From: Raskinella chloraquaticus (SeqCode)
GTDB taxonomy: Bacteria; Pseudomonadota; Alphaproteobacteria; Rhizobiales; UBA4765
Length of the DNA: 34,040 bases
Reading direction: 5' to 3'
Assembly: GCA_002365175.1 (NCBI GenBank)
Contig: DEZK01000030.1
Location: 1-34,040 of the forward strand
The notes under the pieces are model-generated. The model saw only the letters and a program-made list of their open reading frames with translations, was not told where the DNA came from and searched no databases. Position numbers and translations under genes: made by a program. Below, in pieces: positions 16,615 through 25,689 of this stretch; within the stretch, counting starts at the first letter, position 1, and each line of letters starts with the position of its first letter.

Positions 16615-18240
16615 ATGCGGTCAGCCAGCACGATGAACAGCCGAAATTCTGCGGATAGAGGAACACCCTGGACCTTTGTCCGGCCGGCCGTGCCCGACCG
16701 CTCCTGGAGCGGCTGGCGCGGCTTTGCATCGACGCGCGGGCCGGTTTACGGCGCCGCGCTCATCATCGCGCTGCTCTGCCTGCTGCCAATAGGCTTCATT
16801 GTGACGATCGCCCTGCAGGCAGGGTGGGACGCGGCAAGCGCGCTGTTGCTGCGCCCGCGTGTCGGCCATCTGCTGCTGAACACGTTGCTGCTTGAGCTGT
16901 GCACCCTGCCGGCAGCTCTCACCCTGGCGCTCGCTTTCGCCTGGTTGACCGAGCGCACCACCCTCCCCGCGGCCCGGCTGTTGTCATGGCTTGCCATCGC
17001 CCCCTTGGCGGTGCCGGCTTTTGTTCACAGCTACGGGTGGATAACACTCGTCCCCTCCATGAACGGGCTGCCGGCTGCCGTCCTTGTGTCGGTTCTGGCC
17101 TATACACCCTTTGTCTATCTCCCCGTCACTGCCCAGCTGCGACGGCTCGATCCTGCCCTTGAAGACGCGGCAGCCTCGCTAGGCCTTGATCCGCTCGCTA
17201 TATTCTGTCGCGTCATCCTGCCCCAGCTTCGCCTCGGGCTTTGCGCCGGCGGCATGCTTGTTGCCTTGCATCTCCTCGCCGAATACGGGCTTTTCGCGCT
17301 CATTCGTTTCGAAACGCTGACGACGGCCATCATGGATCAGTTCCAATCGGCCCACAGTGCCCCCCTTGCCAATCTTCTGGGCGGGGTCTTGGTGCTCGGC
17401 TGCCTCGCCCTGATGGCCATCGAATCCCTCATTCGCGGCGCCGGGCGCTACGCCCGCCTCGGCCCGGGCGCGGCGCGGCGCGCACCTCGTCGTGATCTGG
17501 GTCCCCTGACCGTGCCAGCGCTCGTCTTTTTCCTGTCATGGGCAGTCCTGAGCCTTGCCGTGCCCGGGGGTACCATCCTGCGCTGGCTGGCGGCTGGCGG
17601 CTGGAGCGTGTGGACGCCCTCCCTCGCGCTCGCCTTCACGCAAACCATCCTCCTGTCACTTGCCGGGGCCCTCCTCACCACCGCCGCCGCCGCGCCCATC
17701 GCCTGGCTGTCCGTACGCGCCCCGGGACGGCTGCAGCGCCTGCTCGAAACCTGTCATTCCTATGTCGGTTCTCTGCCCGGCGTCGTCGTCGGCCTGGCGC
17801 TCGTGACGGTGACGGTCAGCGTTGCCCTGCCGCTCTACCAGACGATGTTAACGCTGTTGCTCGCCTACATGCTGCTGTTCCTGCCGCGCGCGCTTGCCGG
17901 ATTGCGCCCGAGCCTGGCGCAGGCCCCGATCGAGCTGGAGCGCGCGGCGATGGCGCTCGGGCGGACGCATTGGCAGGCATTCTTTGTCATCACCCTGCGC
18001 ATCGCCGCACCGGGCGCGGCAGCAAGCCTCGCTCTCGTCGGGCTTGGAGCGTCGACCGAACTGACAGCAACCCTGATGCTCGCGCCCAATGGCGTCAACA
18101 CGCTGGCGACCGGCTTCTGGTCGCTCACCAATGAGATCGATTATGCAGCCGCCGCGCCCTACGCGGCAATGATGATACTGGCCTCTCTGCCGCTCACCAT
18201 CATCCTGCGCAACCAGTCGATGCGGGTATCGGGCCGATGA
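16615..18240 (+). CDS. fbpB: Ferric-iron ABC transporter permease (fused two-domain)
   Basis: This 541-residue inner-membrane permease has two tandem binding-protein-dependent transport domains of about six helices each, as usual in FbpB-type proteins. Each half carries an EAA loop for contact with the ATPase: ALEDAAASLGLDPLAIFCRVILPQL (about residues 180-204) and ELERAAMALGRTHWQAFFVITL in the second half. The start is either ATG 16615 or ATG 16633; neither has a good ribosome binding site, so coupling to fbpA translation is possible. Its stop overlaps the fbpC ATG (ATGA, 18237-18240). Confidence 0.9.
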   Translation: MRSASTMNSRNSADRGTPWTFVRPAVPDRSWSGWRGFASTRGPVYGAALIIALLCLLPIGFIVTIALQAGWDAASALLLRPRVGHLLLNTLLLELCTLPAALTLALAFAWLTERTTLPAARLLSWLAIAPLAVPAFVHSYGWITLVPSMNGLPAAVLVSVLAYTPFVYLPVTAQLRRLDPALEDAAASLGLDPLAIFCRVILPQLRLGLCAGGMLVALHLLAEYGLFALIRFETLTTAIMDQFQSAHSAPLANLLGGVLVLGCLALMAIESLIRGAGRYARLGPGAARRAPRRDLGPLTVPALVFFLSWAVLSLAVPGGTILRWLAAGGWSVWTPSLALAFTQTILLSLAGALLTTAAAAPIAWLSVRAPGRLQRLLETCHSYVGSLPGVVVGLALVTVTVSVALPLYQTMLTLLLAYMLLFLPRALAGLRPSLAQAPIELERAAMALGRTHWQAFFVITLRIAAPGAAASLALVGLGASTELTATLMLAPNGVNTLATGFWSLTNEIDYAAAAPYAAMMILASLPLTIILRNQSMRVSGR

Positions 18241-19283
18241 GCGATCTGCGCATTCGCGGTGCGGTCAAGCGTTATGGCCCGGTCGTCGCCGTGGGTGGCG
18301 TCGACCTTGATGTCCGTGCCGGTAGTCGGACGGCAATCGTCGGCACATCAGGCTCAGGAAAAACCACCTTGTTGCGGCTGATCGCCGGATTTGAAGCGCC
18401 TGATGAAGGTGAAATCCATTTCGGCGAGGCATGTCTCTCGCAAGGATCGCGCTTCGTGCCGGCCTATAAACGTGAAATCGGCATCGTGGCGCAGGATGGC
18501 GCCCTCTTTCCCCATCTCGATGTCGCAGCCAATATCCGCTTCGGCCTCGGCAGGCGGGCGGATGGAGATATCCATGTCCAGCGCCTGCTCGCGGCGGTCG
18601 AATTGAGCCCGACGATTGCAACCAGACGCCCAGATGAGCTTTCGGGCGGACAGCAGCAACGGGTAGCCCTTGCCCGGGCGCTGGCCCGCCAGCCGAAGCT
18701 CATGCTGCTTGATGAGCCGTTTTCCGCCCTTGATTCAGGATTGCGCCAGAGCGTGCGCGACAGCCTCTGTCATACGCTCGACAGCGCCGGCATCGCCAGC
18801 ATCCTCGTCACCCACGACCAGGTCGAGGCGCTTTCCTTCGCCGACCAGGTTGCCGTCATGCGCGGCGGCATCTTTGCCCAGACCGGCACACCGCTTGATC
18901 TTTACCTGCGCCCGGGCAGCGTTGAGACGGCACTTTTTCTCGGCAAGGCCATCCTGCTGACGGCGACAGCCGGGCCGGGCTATGTCGACTGCGTGCTCGG
19001 GCGCATTCCAGCCTCAACCCGCGGCAAAACCGGCGCCGTCGACATCATGTTGCGGCCCGAGCAGGTGCTGGTCCACACCCGACCGACCTCGCCGGTTGGC
19101 CGCGATACCCGCTCGATTGCGGCTAGCGTCACCAATGTGCGCTTCGAGGGGCCGGACTGCACGGTTGGCGTTGCAATCGCCGATGCCGCCATGGAACTGA
19201 CGCTGAAGCTCCCCAGCTTCGGCGCCCCGGAGGTGGGGCGGGTGTTGCACCTGGTGGTGGGCGGGGAAGCGCACGTCTTTTGA
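18237..19283 (+). CDS. fbpC: Ferric-iron ABC transporter ATP-binding protein
   Basis: This is a 348-residue cytoplasmic ATPase that powers the FbpAB importer. It has Walker A GTSGSGKTTL, the Q-loop region IVAQDGALFPH, signature LSGGQQQRVALARAL, Walker B LMLLDEPFSALD and the switch THDQ. The C-terminal part (about 240-348) is a TOBE-type regulatory domain (IMLRPEQVLV, VRFEGPDCTVGV). The start overlaps the fbpB stop by four bases, making a tight operon. It converges on cckA, with about 50 bases between the stops and no obvious terminator. Confidence 0.92.
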   Translation: MSDLRIRGAVKRYGPVVAVGGVDLDVRAGSRTAIVGTSGSGKTTLLRLIAGFEAPDEGEIHFGEACLSQGSRFVPAYKREIGIVAQDGALFPHLDVAANIRFGLGRRADGDIHVQRLLAAVELSPTIATRRPDELSGGQQQRVALARALARQPKLMLLDEPFSALDSGLRQSVRDSLCHTLDSAGIASILVTHDQVEALSFADQVAVMRGGIFAQTGTPLDLYLRPGSVETALFLGKAILLTATAGPGYVDCVLGRIPASTRGKTGAVDIMLRPEQVLVHTRPTSPVGRDTRSIAASVTNVRFEGPDCTVGVAIADAAMELTLKLPSFGAPEVGRVLHLVVGGEAHVF

Positions 19284-19332
19284 GGGAACCAGAGACGATT
19301 GATGGGCAAATAGATGTCAAGCGCCGCCGAAT

Positions 19333-21861
19333 TCAACTCGCCAGCTTGTCCTTGACTGCCTGCGCCAGCGCTTTCAGCTCGAACGGTTTGGGCAGGAAGG
19401 TGACTGCGTCATCCTTGAATTCGCGCTCAAACGCGCCGTCAGCAAAGCCGGACATGAAAATGATCTTCACATCCGGCCAGTCCCGGCGCAGCTCATGAAC
19501 CATGCTGGGACCATCCATGACCGGCATTTTGACGTCAGTCAGCACGAGATGGACGTCCGCGCCGCGTGTGCGCATGACATCAAGTGCGGCCGCGCCATCT
19601 CCCGCCTGCAGGATGGAATAGCCGCGTTTGCCCAGCGCATGCGCCACATGCTTGCGCACATCTTCCTCATCTTCGACGACGAGAATGGTGCCATTGCCCG
19701 TGAGATCGGGAACCTTTTTCTCGCGGGTCTCTGCTTTGGGCGACAATTCCTTCTCGCTCGGCACATAACGCGGCAGAAAGATATGAAACGTGGTGCCCTT
19801 GCCTGGCGCAGACGTCACGAAGACATAGCCGTCCATCTGCTTGATAATGCCGTAAACGGTCGACAGCCCGAGGCCCGTCCCCTTGCCCATTTCCTTGGTC
19901 GTGAAGAAAGGCTCGAAGATACGGTCGACAATTTCCTGTGGAATACCGCCGCCTGTATCGCCGAATTCGATGAGCACATAATCTCGCATCGACATCGCCG
20001 GAAAACCGTAGGACTCAACCTGTGCGGCTTCCACGTTCAGGGCTCTGATCGTCAGCCGGCCGCCGCCTGGCATGGCGTCACGCGCGTTGACTGACAAGTT
20101 CATGACGATCTGGTCGAATTGCTGGCGATCCGCCTTGACGAACCAAAGACCGCGCGCGGTGTTGACATCAAGCGATACCTGCTCGCCAAGCGAGCGCCCC
20201 AGCAAAGCGCGCGCATCGGGAAGCGTCTGGCGCAGATCAAGGATTTTCAGCTGACGATCCTGCTGACGTGCGAAGGCCAGGAGCTGGCTGACAAGCGCCG
20301 CCGCGCGGTTGGCATTCTGCTTGATCTTGATGATGTTCTGGAAGGCGGGATCGCTGGGCACCAGATGCTCGTTCAGCACCTCTTCGCAGCTGAGAATGAT
20401 GACAGTAAGCAGATTATTGAAATCATGGGCGATCGAGGCAGCGAGATTGCCGATCGCATTCATCTTCTCGCTTTGGGCGAATTGCGCCTGCAGCTTCCGC
20501 TGCTCAGTCGTTTCAACGCCAAAAATGAGTGCCGTTTCTCCATCCTTGTCCACTTCATCGACAGCCGCCATGTAAAAACGCACCCAGCGCTCATCACGCG
20601 TTGCCAATTTGAGGTCGACGGGGGGGATGATCCCCTGGCCGGCCTTGGCAAGCCCCAGGGCGTTGTCAAATCCCGGTCGGTCGGCGTCCCCCACAGCCTC
20701 GACAAGGCGGCTTCCTTTGCTCGCGCGGTTGTCAAGCAAGCGACCGAACGCCGCGTTGAAACGAACCACCCGCCCTTGCGCGTCAATTGAGGCGATCGCC
20801 ATCGGCGCCGTATTGAAAAAGCGGGCGAAGCGTATTTCAGCCAGACGAAGCCCCTCGTCGATATCACCGACCGAGCCGGCGCTGCGATCAACGACCAGCG
20901 TGCGTGATGCGCCGGGCGTACCATCAGCTGAATAGGACACGTGATGATAGACCCGCGACGGGCGGCTGCGCCCGTCACGCCCGATAAAATCGATATCAAG
21001 AATTTCGCTGCGCACTTCCCCCGGACGCGCGGCCGGCGCGATCATCATGCTCGCCTGCGGGTCGGACACAATGTCAGATACCCGCAACGTTCCAGCTGCC
21101 GCCTCGCCAAGATCAATCCCCAGCTGATTGGCGAGTGTCGCATTGATATAGCCGATCGTGCCATCACCCTCGATTGACAGGAAACCAGCCGGGGCGTGAT
21201 CGAGATAATCGATGGCCTGCTGCAATTCCTCGACGATATTCTCCTGCTTCTCCCTTTGTCGGGTGACATCGGAAATCGTCCACAGCGTGAGGCGTTTGCG
21301 TGCGCCGTCGGCAAAGGGTTGGGCATTGATCCTGAGCCATGTCGGCGCCGTTTTGCTGCCGCCGCGGCTGGTGACCCTCACCTCCTCGACAGCGCTGCGC
21401 CCCTGCTTGACCGCCATGTTGAGGCGATAGACGGCCTCCGCCATCAACGGTTCACCACCAAACGCCAGATGAATGGGGCGCGCGTCGCGCTCATTATCGG
21501 CGTCCGTCATTGCCAGATAGGCCTTGTTCGGCAAAACAATCCGGCCCGTACTGTCAGTCAAAAGGACACCGTCGGGCATGTTGGTGAGCAGCGACGTCGC
21601 CAGATCGCCGCGCCGCGATCGCAGCCGCAAATCAACAAGCCCGATGCCGACCACCACCAGCGCCATCAGCCCGGCAACGGCAAACGCCGCCATCAACGCC
21701 CATACGAACGTACCAGCCGTCTCGCCCTGGAAGAAAACGAAGGCAGGCGCCGATATCAGCACCACGCAACCAATCACAGCCGCGATCCACAACGGCGTCG
21801 AACGATCGCCAGCATCGCTTATGGGTGCAGGTGCCATCACATGGGCATCAATATCAGTCAT
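19333..21861 (-). CDS. cckA: Hybrid sensor histidine kinase CckA
   Basis: CckA starts the phosphorelay that controls the cell-cycle and motility regulator CtrA. The 842 residues contain two N-terminal transmembrane helices (about 23-45 and 52-75), PAS-type sensor regions (about 88-200, 210-330 and 340-455), a HisKA domain with the phospho-accepting His479 in SIAHDFNNLL, an HATPase domain with N-box VNARDAM (about 591-597) and G-boxes GDTGGGI and GKGTGLGLS, and a C-terminal receiver (about 725-840) with Asp776 in LTDVKMP and Lys825 in LPKPF. Receiver and kinase are intact, so it should be functional. Its 3' end is the parent of the remnant at 15178-15260. Confidence 0.95.
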   Translation of the reverse strand: MTDIDAHVMAPAPISDAGDRSTPLWIAAVIGCVVLISAPAFVFFQGETAGTFVWALMAAFAVAGLMALVVVGIGLVDLRLRSRRGDLATSLLTNMPDGVLLTDSTGRIVLPNKAYLAMTDADNERDARPIHLAFGGEPLMAEAVYRLNMAVKQGRSAVEEVRVTSRGGSKTAPTWLRINAQPFADGARKRLTLWTISDVTRQREKQENIVEELQQAIDYLDHAPAGFLSIEGDGTIGYINATLANQLGIDLGEAAAGTLRVSDIVSDPQASMMIAPAARPGEVRSEILDIDFIGRDGRSRPSRVYHHVSYSADGTPGASRTLVVDRSAGSVGDIDEGLRLAEIRFARFFNTAPMAIASIDAQGRVVRFNAAFGRLLDNRASKGSRLVEAVGDADRPGFDNALGLAKAGQGIIPPVDLKLATRDERWVRFYMAAVDEVDKDGETALIFGVETTEQRKLQAQFAQSEKMNAIGNLAASIAHDFNNLLTVIILSCEEVLNEHLVPSDPAFQNIIKIKQNANRAAALVSQLLAFARQQDRQLKILDLRQTLPDARALLGRSLGEQVSLDVNTARGLWFVKADRQQFDQIVMNLSVNARDAMPGGGRLTIRALNVEAAQVESYGFPAMSMRDYVLIEFGDTGGGIPQEIVDRIFEPFFTTKEMGKGTGLGLSTVYGIIKQMDGYVFVTSAPGKGTTFHIFLPRYVPSEKELSPKAETREKKVPDLTGNGTILVVEDEEDVRKHVAHALGKRGYSILQAGDGAAALDVMRTRGADVHLVLTDVKMPVMDGPSMVHELRRDWPDVKIIFMSGFADGAFEREFKDDAVTFLPKPFELKALAQAVKDKLAS

Positions 21862-22003
21862 CGGCCAACCTGGGCAAGAATCAACGCGCTAATTCCGCTA
21901 CAATGCGGTGCGTTCGCGCCAAATTCAATCGTCAGACCATCGCGCCCAAGTGCTCATCGCGCCCATGCGCCGCCCAACAGCGAAGCGGCGATCCGCCCCG
22001 CCG

Positions 22004-23062
22004 TCAGCGCGCTGCCAGCGCGTCCATCGTCTCCTGCAGCGAATGCTGCGTGATCGGCACCACGAGCAGCGCGTCTATGCCGCTCTTGCTGCACGCATCG
22101 ATCGAGTGACGGGAACTGTCCATCGAGAGAGCAACGATCGGCACTTCACCCTTGCGGCTATCCAGTTGGCGGATGGCCAGGGCAGAACTCAGCCCACAAC
22201 AACCGGCATCACATATATCGACGAACACCATGGCGTAGTCACGATCCGCCATAGCCTGCAACGCACTCGCCTGCCCCGACACACAGTCGATCTGGCAATC
22301 AAGCGCACTCAACAGATTGCAGAACTGACTGTTGAGCGCCGAGCCGACATCAGCGACCAGGACGTGACGCCGGCCCGATCCCAACATACTGGCCGGGCCA
22401 AGATCGCCATGCACCAGCAAACCGGCAGGCTCGAACATCGCCTCGCCAAGGCCAAGACCGGCGAAGGAAACATGCGTGCGCATATTGTCCGGCATCGATG
22501 ACAGGCTCGTGCGCCTCTGGGCCATCAATTCCAACTCGCTCAGAAGGCTCGCGGCGACATCATGAAGAGTGTCGATATCTGCAGCCCGCCATATCCGCGG
22601 CGTCTCCTCGATCGCGCACAAAGCACCGACCGTGACCCCGGATTCAAGCGTCAGCGGCACGCCAAGATAGGCAGCGATCGTTCCCTCGCGAACGACAGGG
22701 AGATCACGGCTCAACGGATGCGCGCACGCATCGTGGATCATCACCGGCTGAACGCTCTCGACCACATGGCGGCAGATACCCTCCGCAACCGGCGTACGTC
22801 GCAGCTCATCGGTGACAACCAGACCCGACGCGCTGATGATGGTCTGAAAATGTCCGTCGATCAGGCTGACGAAAACACCGCTGGCGGAAAGTGCACGCTG
22901 GGCAACACGCGTCAGGCGATCAACACATAATGACGACGACCCGACAAGATCGATAAGGGAGCGAACCTCATCGGAGCGCGAGGACATCAGCCATTTATGT
23001 CCGCCAGCGGCCGGGGCTTCATCGTTGATCGTCACGTGCGCATACCCTGCCTCGCCAATCAT
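22004..23062 (-). CDS. GAF-domain protein with degenerate receiver domain
   Basis: The protein is 352 residues. The ATG at 23062 is preferred over the in-frame start at 23131 because GAGGGG stands four bases before it. A GAF sensor domain spans about 36-178 (VSLIDGHFQTIIS, ICRHVVESVQPVMIHDACAHP, YLGVPLTLESGVTVGALCAIEETPRIW). The C-terminal region (about 233-350) has a receiver fold: HVLVADVG, phospho-acceptor-like Asp282 in VFVDICDAG, IVALS. The acidic pair is reduced to one Asp, and the conserved Lys is replaced (LVVPIT). No output or kinase domain is present. It lies between cckA and flhB, all on the minus strand, so a role in signalling or motility is inferred only. Confidence 0.75.
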   Translation of the reverse strand: MIGEAGYAHVTINDEAPAAGGHKWLMSSRSDEVRSLIDLVGSSSLCVDRLTRVAQRALSASGVFVSLIDGHFQTIISASGLVVTDELRRTPVAEGICRHVVESVQPVMIHDACAHPLSRDLPVVREGTIAAYLGVPLTLESGVTVGALCAIEETPRIWRAADIDTLHDVAASLLSELELMAQRRTSLSSMPDNMRTHVSFAGLGLGEAMFEPAGLLVHGDLGPASMLGSGRRHVLVADVGSALNSQFCNLLSALDCQIDCVSGQASALQAMADRDYAMVFVDICDAGCCGLSSALAIRQLDSRKGEVPIVALSMDSSRHSIDACSKSGIDALLVVPITQHSLQETMDALAAR

Positions 23063-23191
23063 TGTTCCCCTCAAAAACCGTCCCCGAATCACCGCTTCAT
23101 CGAAGCTAACATCAGCTGATTCGGCACTCAAACACCGATTCGGCTCCGTTCGTTTTTGGCGGGTGCACCACTGACTTTGGCGGCGCCGGCC

Positions 23192-24271
23192 TTATTGCTG
23201 CCAGCGCCGCGGCGCGTTTTTCAACGACATGACAAAGCCGATGACCTGCGCCACCGCCTTGTACTGCTCGACCGGGATTTCCTCGTCGATGTCGATTGAA
23301 GCGTGGAGAACGCGGGCCAGTGGCGGATTTTCAACAACCGCCACGCCTGCCGCCTTCGCCACCTCCCTGATTTTGAGGGCAAGCGAATCAACGCCTTTGG
23401 CGATGCAGATCGGCGCCTGCATTCCTTGCTCGTATTTCAAAGCGACCGCAAAATGGGTCGGGTTGGTGATCACGACGGTCGCCTTCGGCACCTCGGCGAT
23501 CATGCGCCGGCGCGCCCGCTGTCGACCGATCTGGCGTACCCTTTGCTTGAATTCAGGCGACCCTTCCTGCTGCTTGACCTCGTCGCGCAATTCCTTGCGC
23601 GTCATGCGCAGGCGCTTGCGCCATTTGAAGTATTGATAAACGTAATCGCCGATAGCGATGAGGAAGAGGATCGACAACACGCTGGAGAGCATCGATATCG
23701 TCAGATCGCTCGAAGCCGTGAGATAGTCGATGGCGTTCGAGCCGATCAGCGTCTCCAGACGGTCGCGCTGCGGCCACAGCGCAAAGCCGATTGCCACCCC
23801 CACGACGATCAGCTTCACGAGTCCCTTGAAGAAATTGACGACGCTGTCGACCGAAAACAGCCGCTTGGCGCCGGAGAACGGGTCGATTTTGGAAAATTTC
23901 GGAGTGATCGGATCATACGACCAGACAAAGGAATGCTGCAGGAGATTGGCACCGATTCCGATAACAAAAAGCGCTATCAGCGGCAGCGCGATGGCCCCTG
24001 AAACTCCCAGCAGAAGATCACCGAAGAACTTGTGCAAATGCTGTGGATCAGTGGGGATAGCATGGGCATTCGCCAGGATCGGCGACAAGCGCTGCGTTAA
24101 AGACGTCAGCATGCCGGGAAAGGTAGCGCTGATCAGAAGGGTCGCGCCAAACAGCCCCAGGAACACCGGGATTTCCTGGCTTTTGGCTACATCGCCACGC
24201 TTTCGCGCGTCATCGAGCTTTTTTTGCGATGGTTCTTCTGTCTTTTCACTGTCATCGTCGTCATCAGCCAT
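23192..24271 (-). CDS. flhB: Flagellar export apparatus protein FlhB
   Basis: FlhB is the substrate-specificity switch of the flagellar type III export gate. The 359 residues have an acidic/basic N-terminus (EKTEEPSQKKLDDARKRGDVAKSQE), four membrane helices and a cytoplasmic C-domain with the self-cleavage motif NPTH at 270-273 (cleavage after Asn270). All the conserved family features are present, so it is the flagellar FlhB rather than a short FlhB-like protein. It is the last gene of flgB-flgC-fliE-fliQ-fliR-flhB, three bases after fliR. Confidence 0.95.
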   Translation of the reverse strand: MADDDDDSEKTEEPSQKKLDDARKRGDVAKSQEIPVFLGLFGATLLISATFPGMLTSLTQRLSPILANAHAIPTDPQHLHKFFGDLLLGVSGAIALPLIALFVIGIGANLLQHSFVWSYDPITPKFSKIDPFSGAKRLFSVDSVVNFFKGLVKLIVVGVAIGFALWPQRDRLETLIGSNAIDYLTASSDLTISMLSSVLSILFLIAIGDYVYQYFKWRKRLRMTRKELRDEVKQQEGSPEFKQRVRQIGRQRARRRMIAEVPKATVVITNPTHFAVALKYEQGMQAPICIAKGVDSLALKIREVAKAAGVAVVENPPLARVLHASIDIDEEIPVEQYKAVAQVIGFVMSLKNAPRRWQQ

Positions 24272-24274
24272 GGC

Positions 24275-25042
24275 TTACCTTTCGAGGAAGTAGCGGTAGG
24301 CTTCTTGGACATGCATCGAATACCAGCTGAGCATCGTCGCCATCGTTGCCATCAGCAGAAGAAAGCCGGCGACGATTTGCGCCGGCAGGAGCAGGAACAG
24401 AATCTGCAATTGCGGCACCAGCCGTGACAGCACGCCAAGCGCCACCTGAAAAACCAGCCCCGAAACAATAAAAGGTGCCGACAACTGGATCGCCAGCTTG
24501 AAGCTGCCGACAAACACCGTGAGCGCCGCCTTGACGAAGTCGTCGCGAGGCAGATGAAGGGTCGGCTGGAACACTTTGTAGCTGTCGTGGATCGCCCCCA
24601 GCGCCAGATGGTGGAGATCGGTGGCAAAAACAAAGGCGGTGGCAACAAGCGTCATGAAATTTGCCAGCAACGCACTCTGCCCGCCTTGCGAGGGGTCGAG
24701 CTGGGTGATGAATGACAGGCCGATCTGCTGGGCAATGATGGTGCCGGCAGCTGACATCGCCATGGAAATGAAGCGCAGGACAAGGCCGATGAAAAGACCC
24801 ACCAGGATTTCGTGAATGAGAACCGCCAGCAGGGATTGCAGATTGGCCGGTGTCGGCCCGAGCAGGGGCTGGACGATCGGCAGCATGATCAGGGTGACTG
24901 CCAGTGCCAGCGCCAGCCGCAGCCGGGCCGGAAAGAACTGCTCCCCATAGCCCGGCAGCAGCATCAGCATCGAGCCGATACGGGCGAAGGCGAGCATGAA
25001 GGCCGCAGCCAATGCCGGCAGCAGCTCAAGCGCCAGCGTCAC
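24275..25042 (-). CDS. fliR: Flagellar export apparatus protein FliR
   Basis: This 255-residue integral membrane component of the export gate (with FliP and FliQ) has about six hydrophobic helices. Family-typical segments are FMLAFARIGSMLMLLPGYGEQFFPARLRLALALAVTL, GLFIGLVLRFISMAMSAAGTIIAQQIGLSF and the C-terminal LFLLLPAQIVAGFLLL. It starts with GTG at 25042, three bases after the fliQ stop, and is followed closely by flhB. Confidence 0.93.
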   Translation of the reverse strand: MTLALELLPALAAAFMLAFARIGSMLMLLPGYGEQFFPARLRLALALAVTLIMLPIVQPLLGPTPANLQSLLAVLIHEILVGLFIGLVLRFISMAMSAAGTIIAQQIGLSFITQLDPSQGGQSALLANFMTLVATAFVFATDLHHLALGAIHDSYKVFQPTLHLPRDDFVKAALTVFVGSFKLAIQLSAPFIVSGLVFQVALGVLSRLVPQLQILFLLLPAQIVAGFLLLMATMATMLSWYSMHVQEAYRYFLER

Positions 25043-25045
25043 CGC

Positions 25046-25309
25046 TCAGCCTGCGATGATCTTCTGGGCCAGGCGGTTCATAAATCCGCCCATCGCTGAA
25101 CTCATGAATGGCAGGGCGATCAGCAGGGTGAGAAAGATGGCCAGCGTCTTTGGCACAAAGGAAAGCGTTTGCTCCTGGATCTGCGTGAGGGCTTGCAGCA
25201 GTCCAATCGCCAGTCCGACGATCAGCGCAATGGCCATCGGTGGAGCGGAGACGATCACCAGCGTCTGCAGGCAGTCGCGGGCGATGTCGAGCACTTCCGG
25301 TCCGGTCAT
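25046..25309 (-). CDS. fliQ: Flagellar export apparatus protein FliQ
   Basis: This is an 87-residue, two-helix membrane protein of the export gate. The ATG at 25309 is preferred to an in-frame GTG at 25333 because GAGAGG precedes it and the protein then starts MTGPEVLDIARD, the usual FliQ start. The segments LVIVSAPPMAIALIVGLAIGLLQALTQIQEQTLSFVPK and FLTLLIALPFM are characteristic. Confidence 0.95.
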   Translation of the reverse strand: MTGPEVLDIARDCLQTLVIVSAPPMAIALIVGLAIGLLQALTQIQEQTLSFVPKTLAIFLTLLIALPFMSSAMGGFMNRLAQKIIAG

Positions 25310-25336
25310 GGTGTCCTCTCTGCTGCGTATCACCGC

Positions 25337-25660
25337 CTAGATCGGCATGCGCAGGATTTCCTCATAGGCATTGATGACGCGATCACGCACGGAAACCAGA
25401 GTCTCTAACGCCACCTCTGATTCGGCAACTGCCGTCACCACATTAACCAGATCGGCCTTGCCATTGGCAAATGCGCGCGACTGCGTCTCGGCCTGATGCG
25501 CCTGCTGGGCCACCGCGCCGATACTGTCGCGCACCAGGCTGGCGAAATCACCGCCCGCCGGCTTGTTGCCAATACCGATCGGGCTTGAACCAGAAACGCC
25601 GTCATTGAGGCGTGCGAGCGCCTGATAGGCACTTGCTGCTGCGCCAGGAGTTGTAACCAT
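25337..25660 (-). CDS. fliE: Flagellar hook-basal body protein FliE
   Basis: FliE links the MS ring/export gate to the proximal rod. At 107 residues it is close to the usual length. The conserved C-terminal half is clear: DFASLVRDSIGAVAQQAHQAE, ADLVNVVTAVAESEVALETLVSVRDRVINAYEEILRMPI. The N-terminal 35 residues are variable and low-complexity, as is common. It is preceded by flgC (29-base gap) and followed by fliQ. Confidence 0.94.
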   Translation of the reverse strand: MVTTPGAAASAYQALARLNDGVSGSSPIGIGNKPAGGDFASLVRDSIGAVAQQAHQAETQSRAFANGKADLVNVVTAVAESEVALETLVSVRDRVINAYEEILRMPI

Positions 25661-25689
25661 ATCGATGTCCCCCCTTCAGGATGACGGCC

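Noticed and set aside
16573..16615. Terminator between fbpA and fbpB
   Set aside because: No stem-loop with a U-run is present in the 41-base gap; the genes look co-transcribed.
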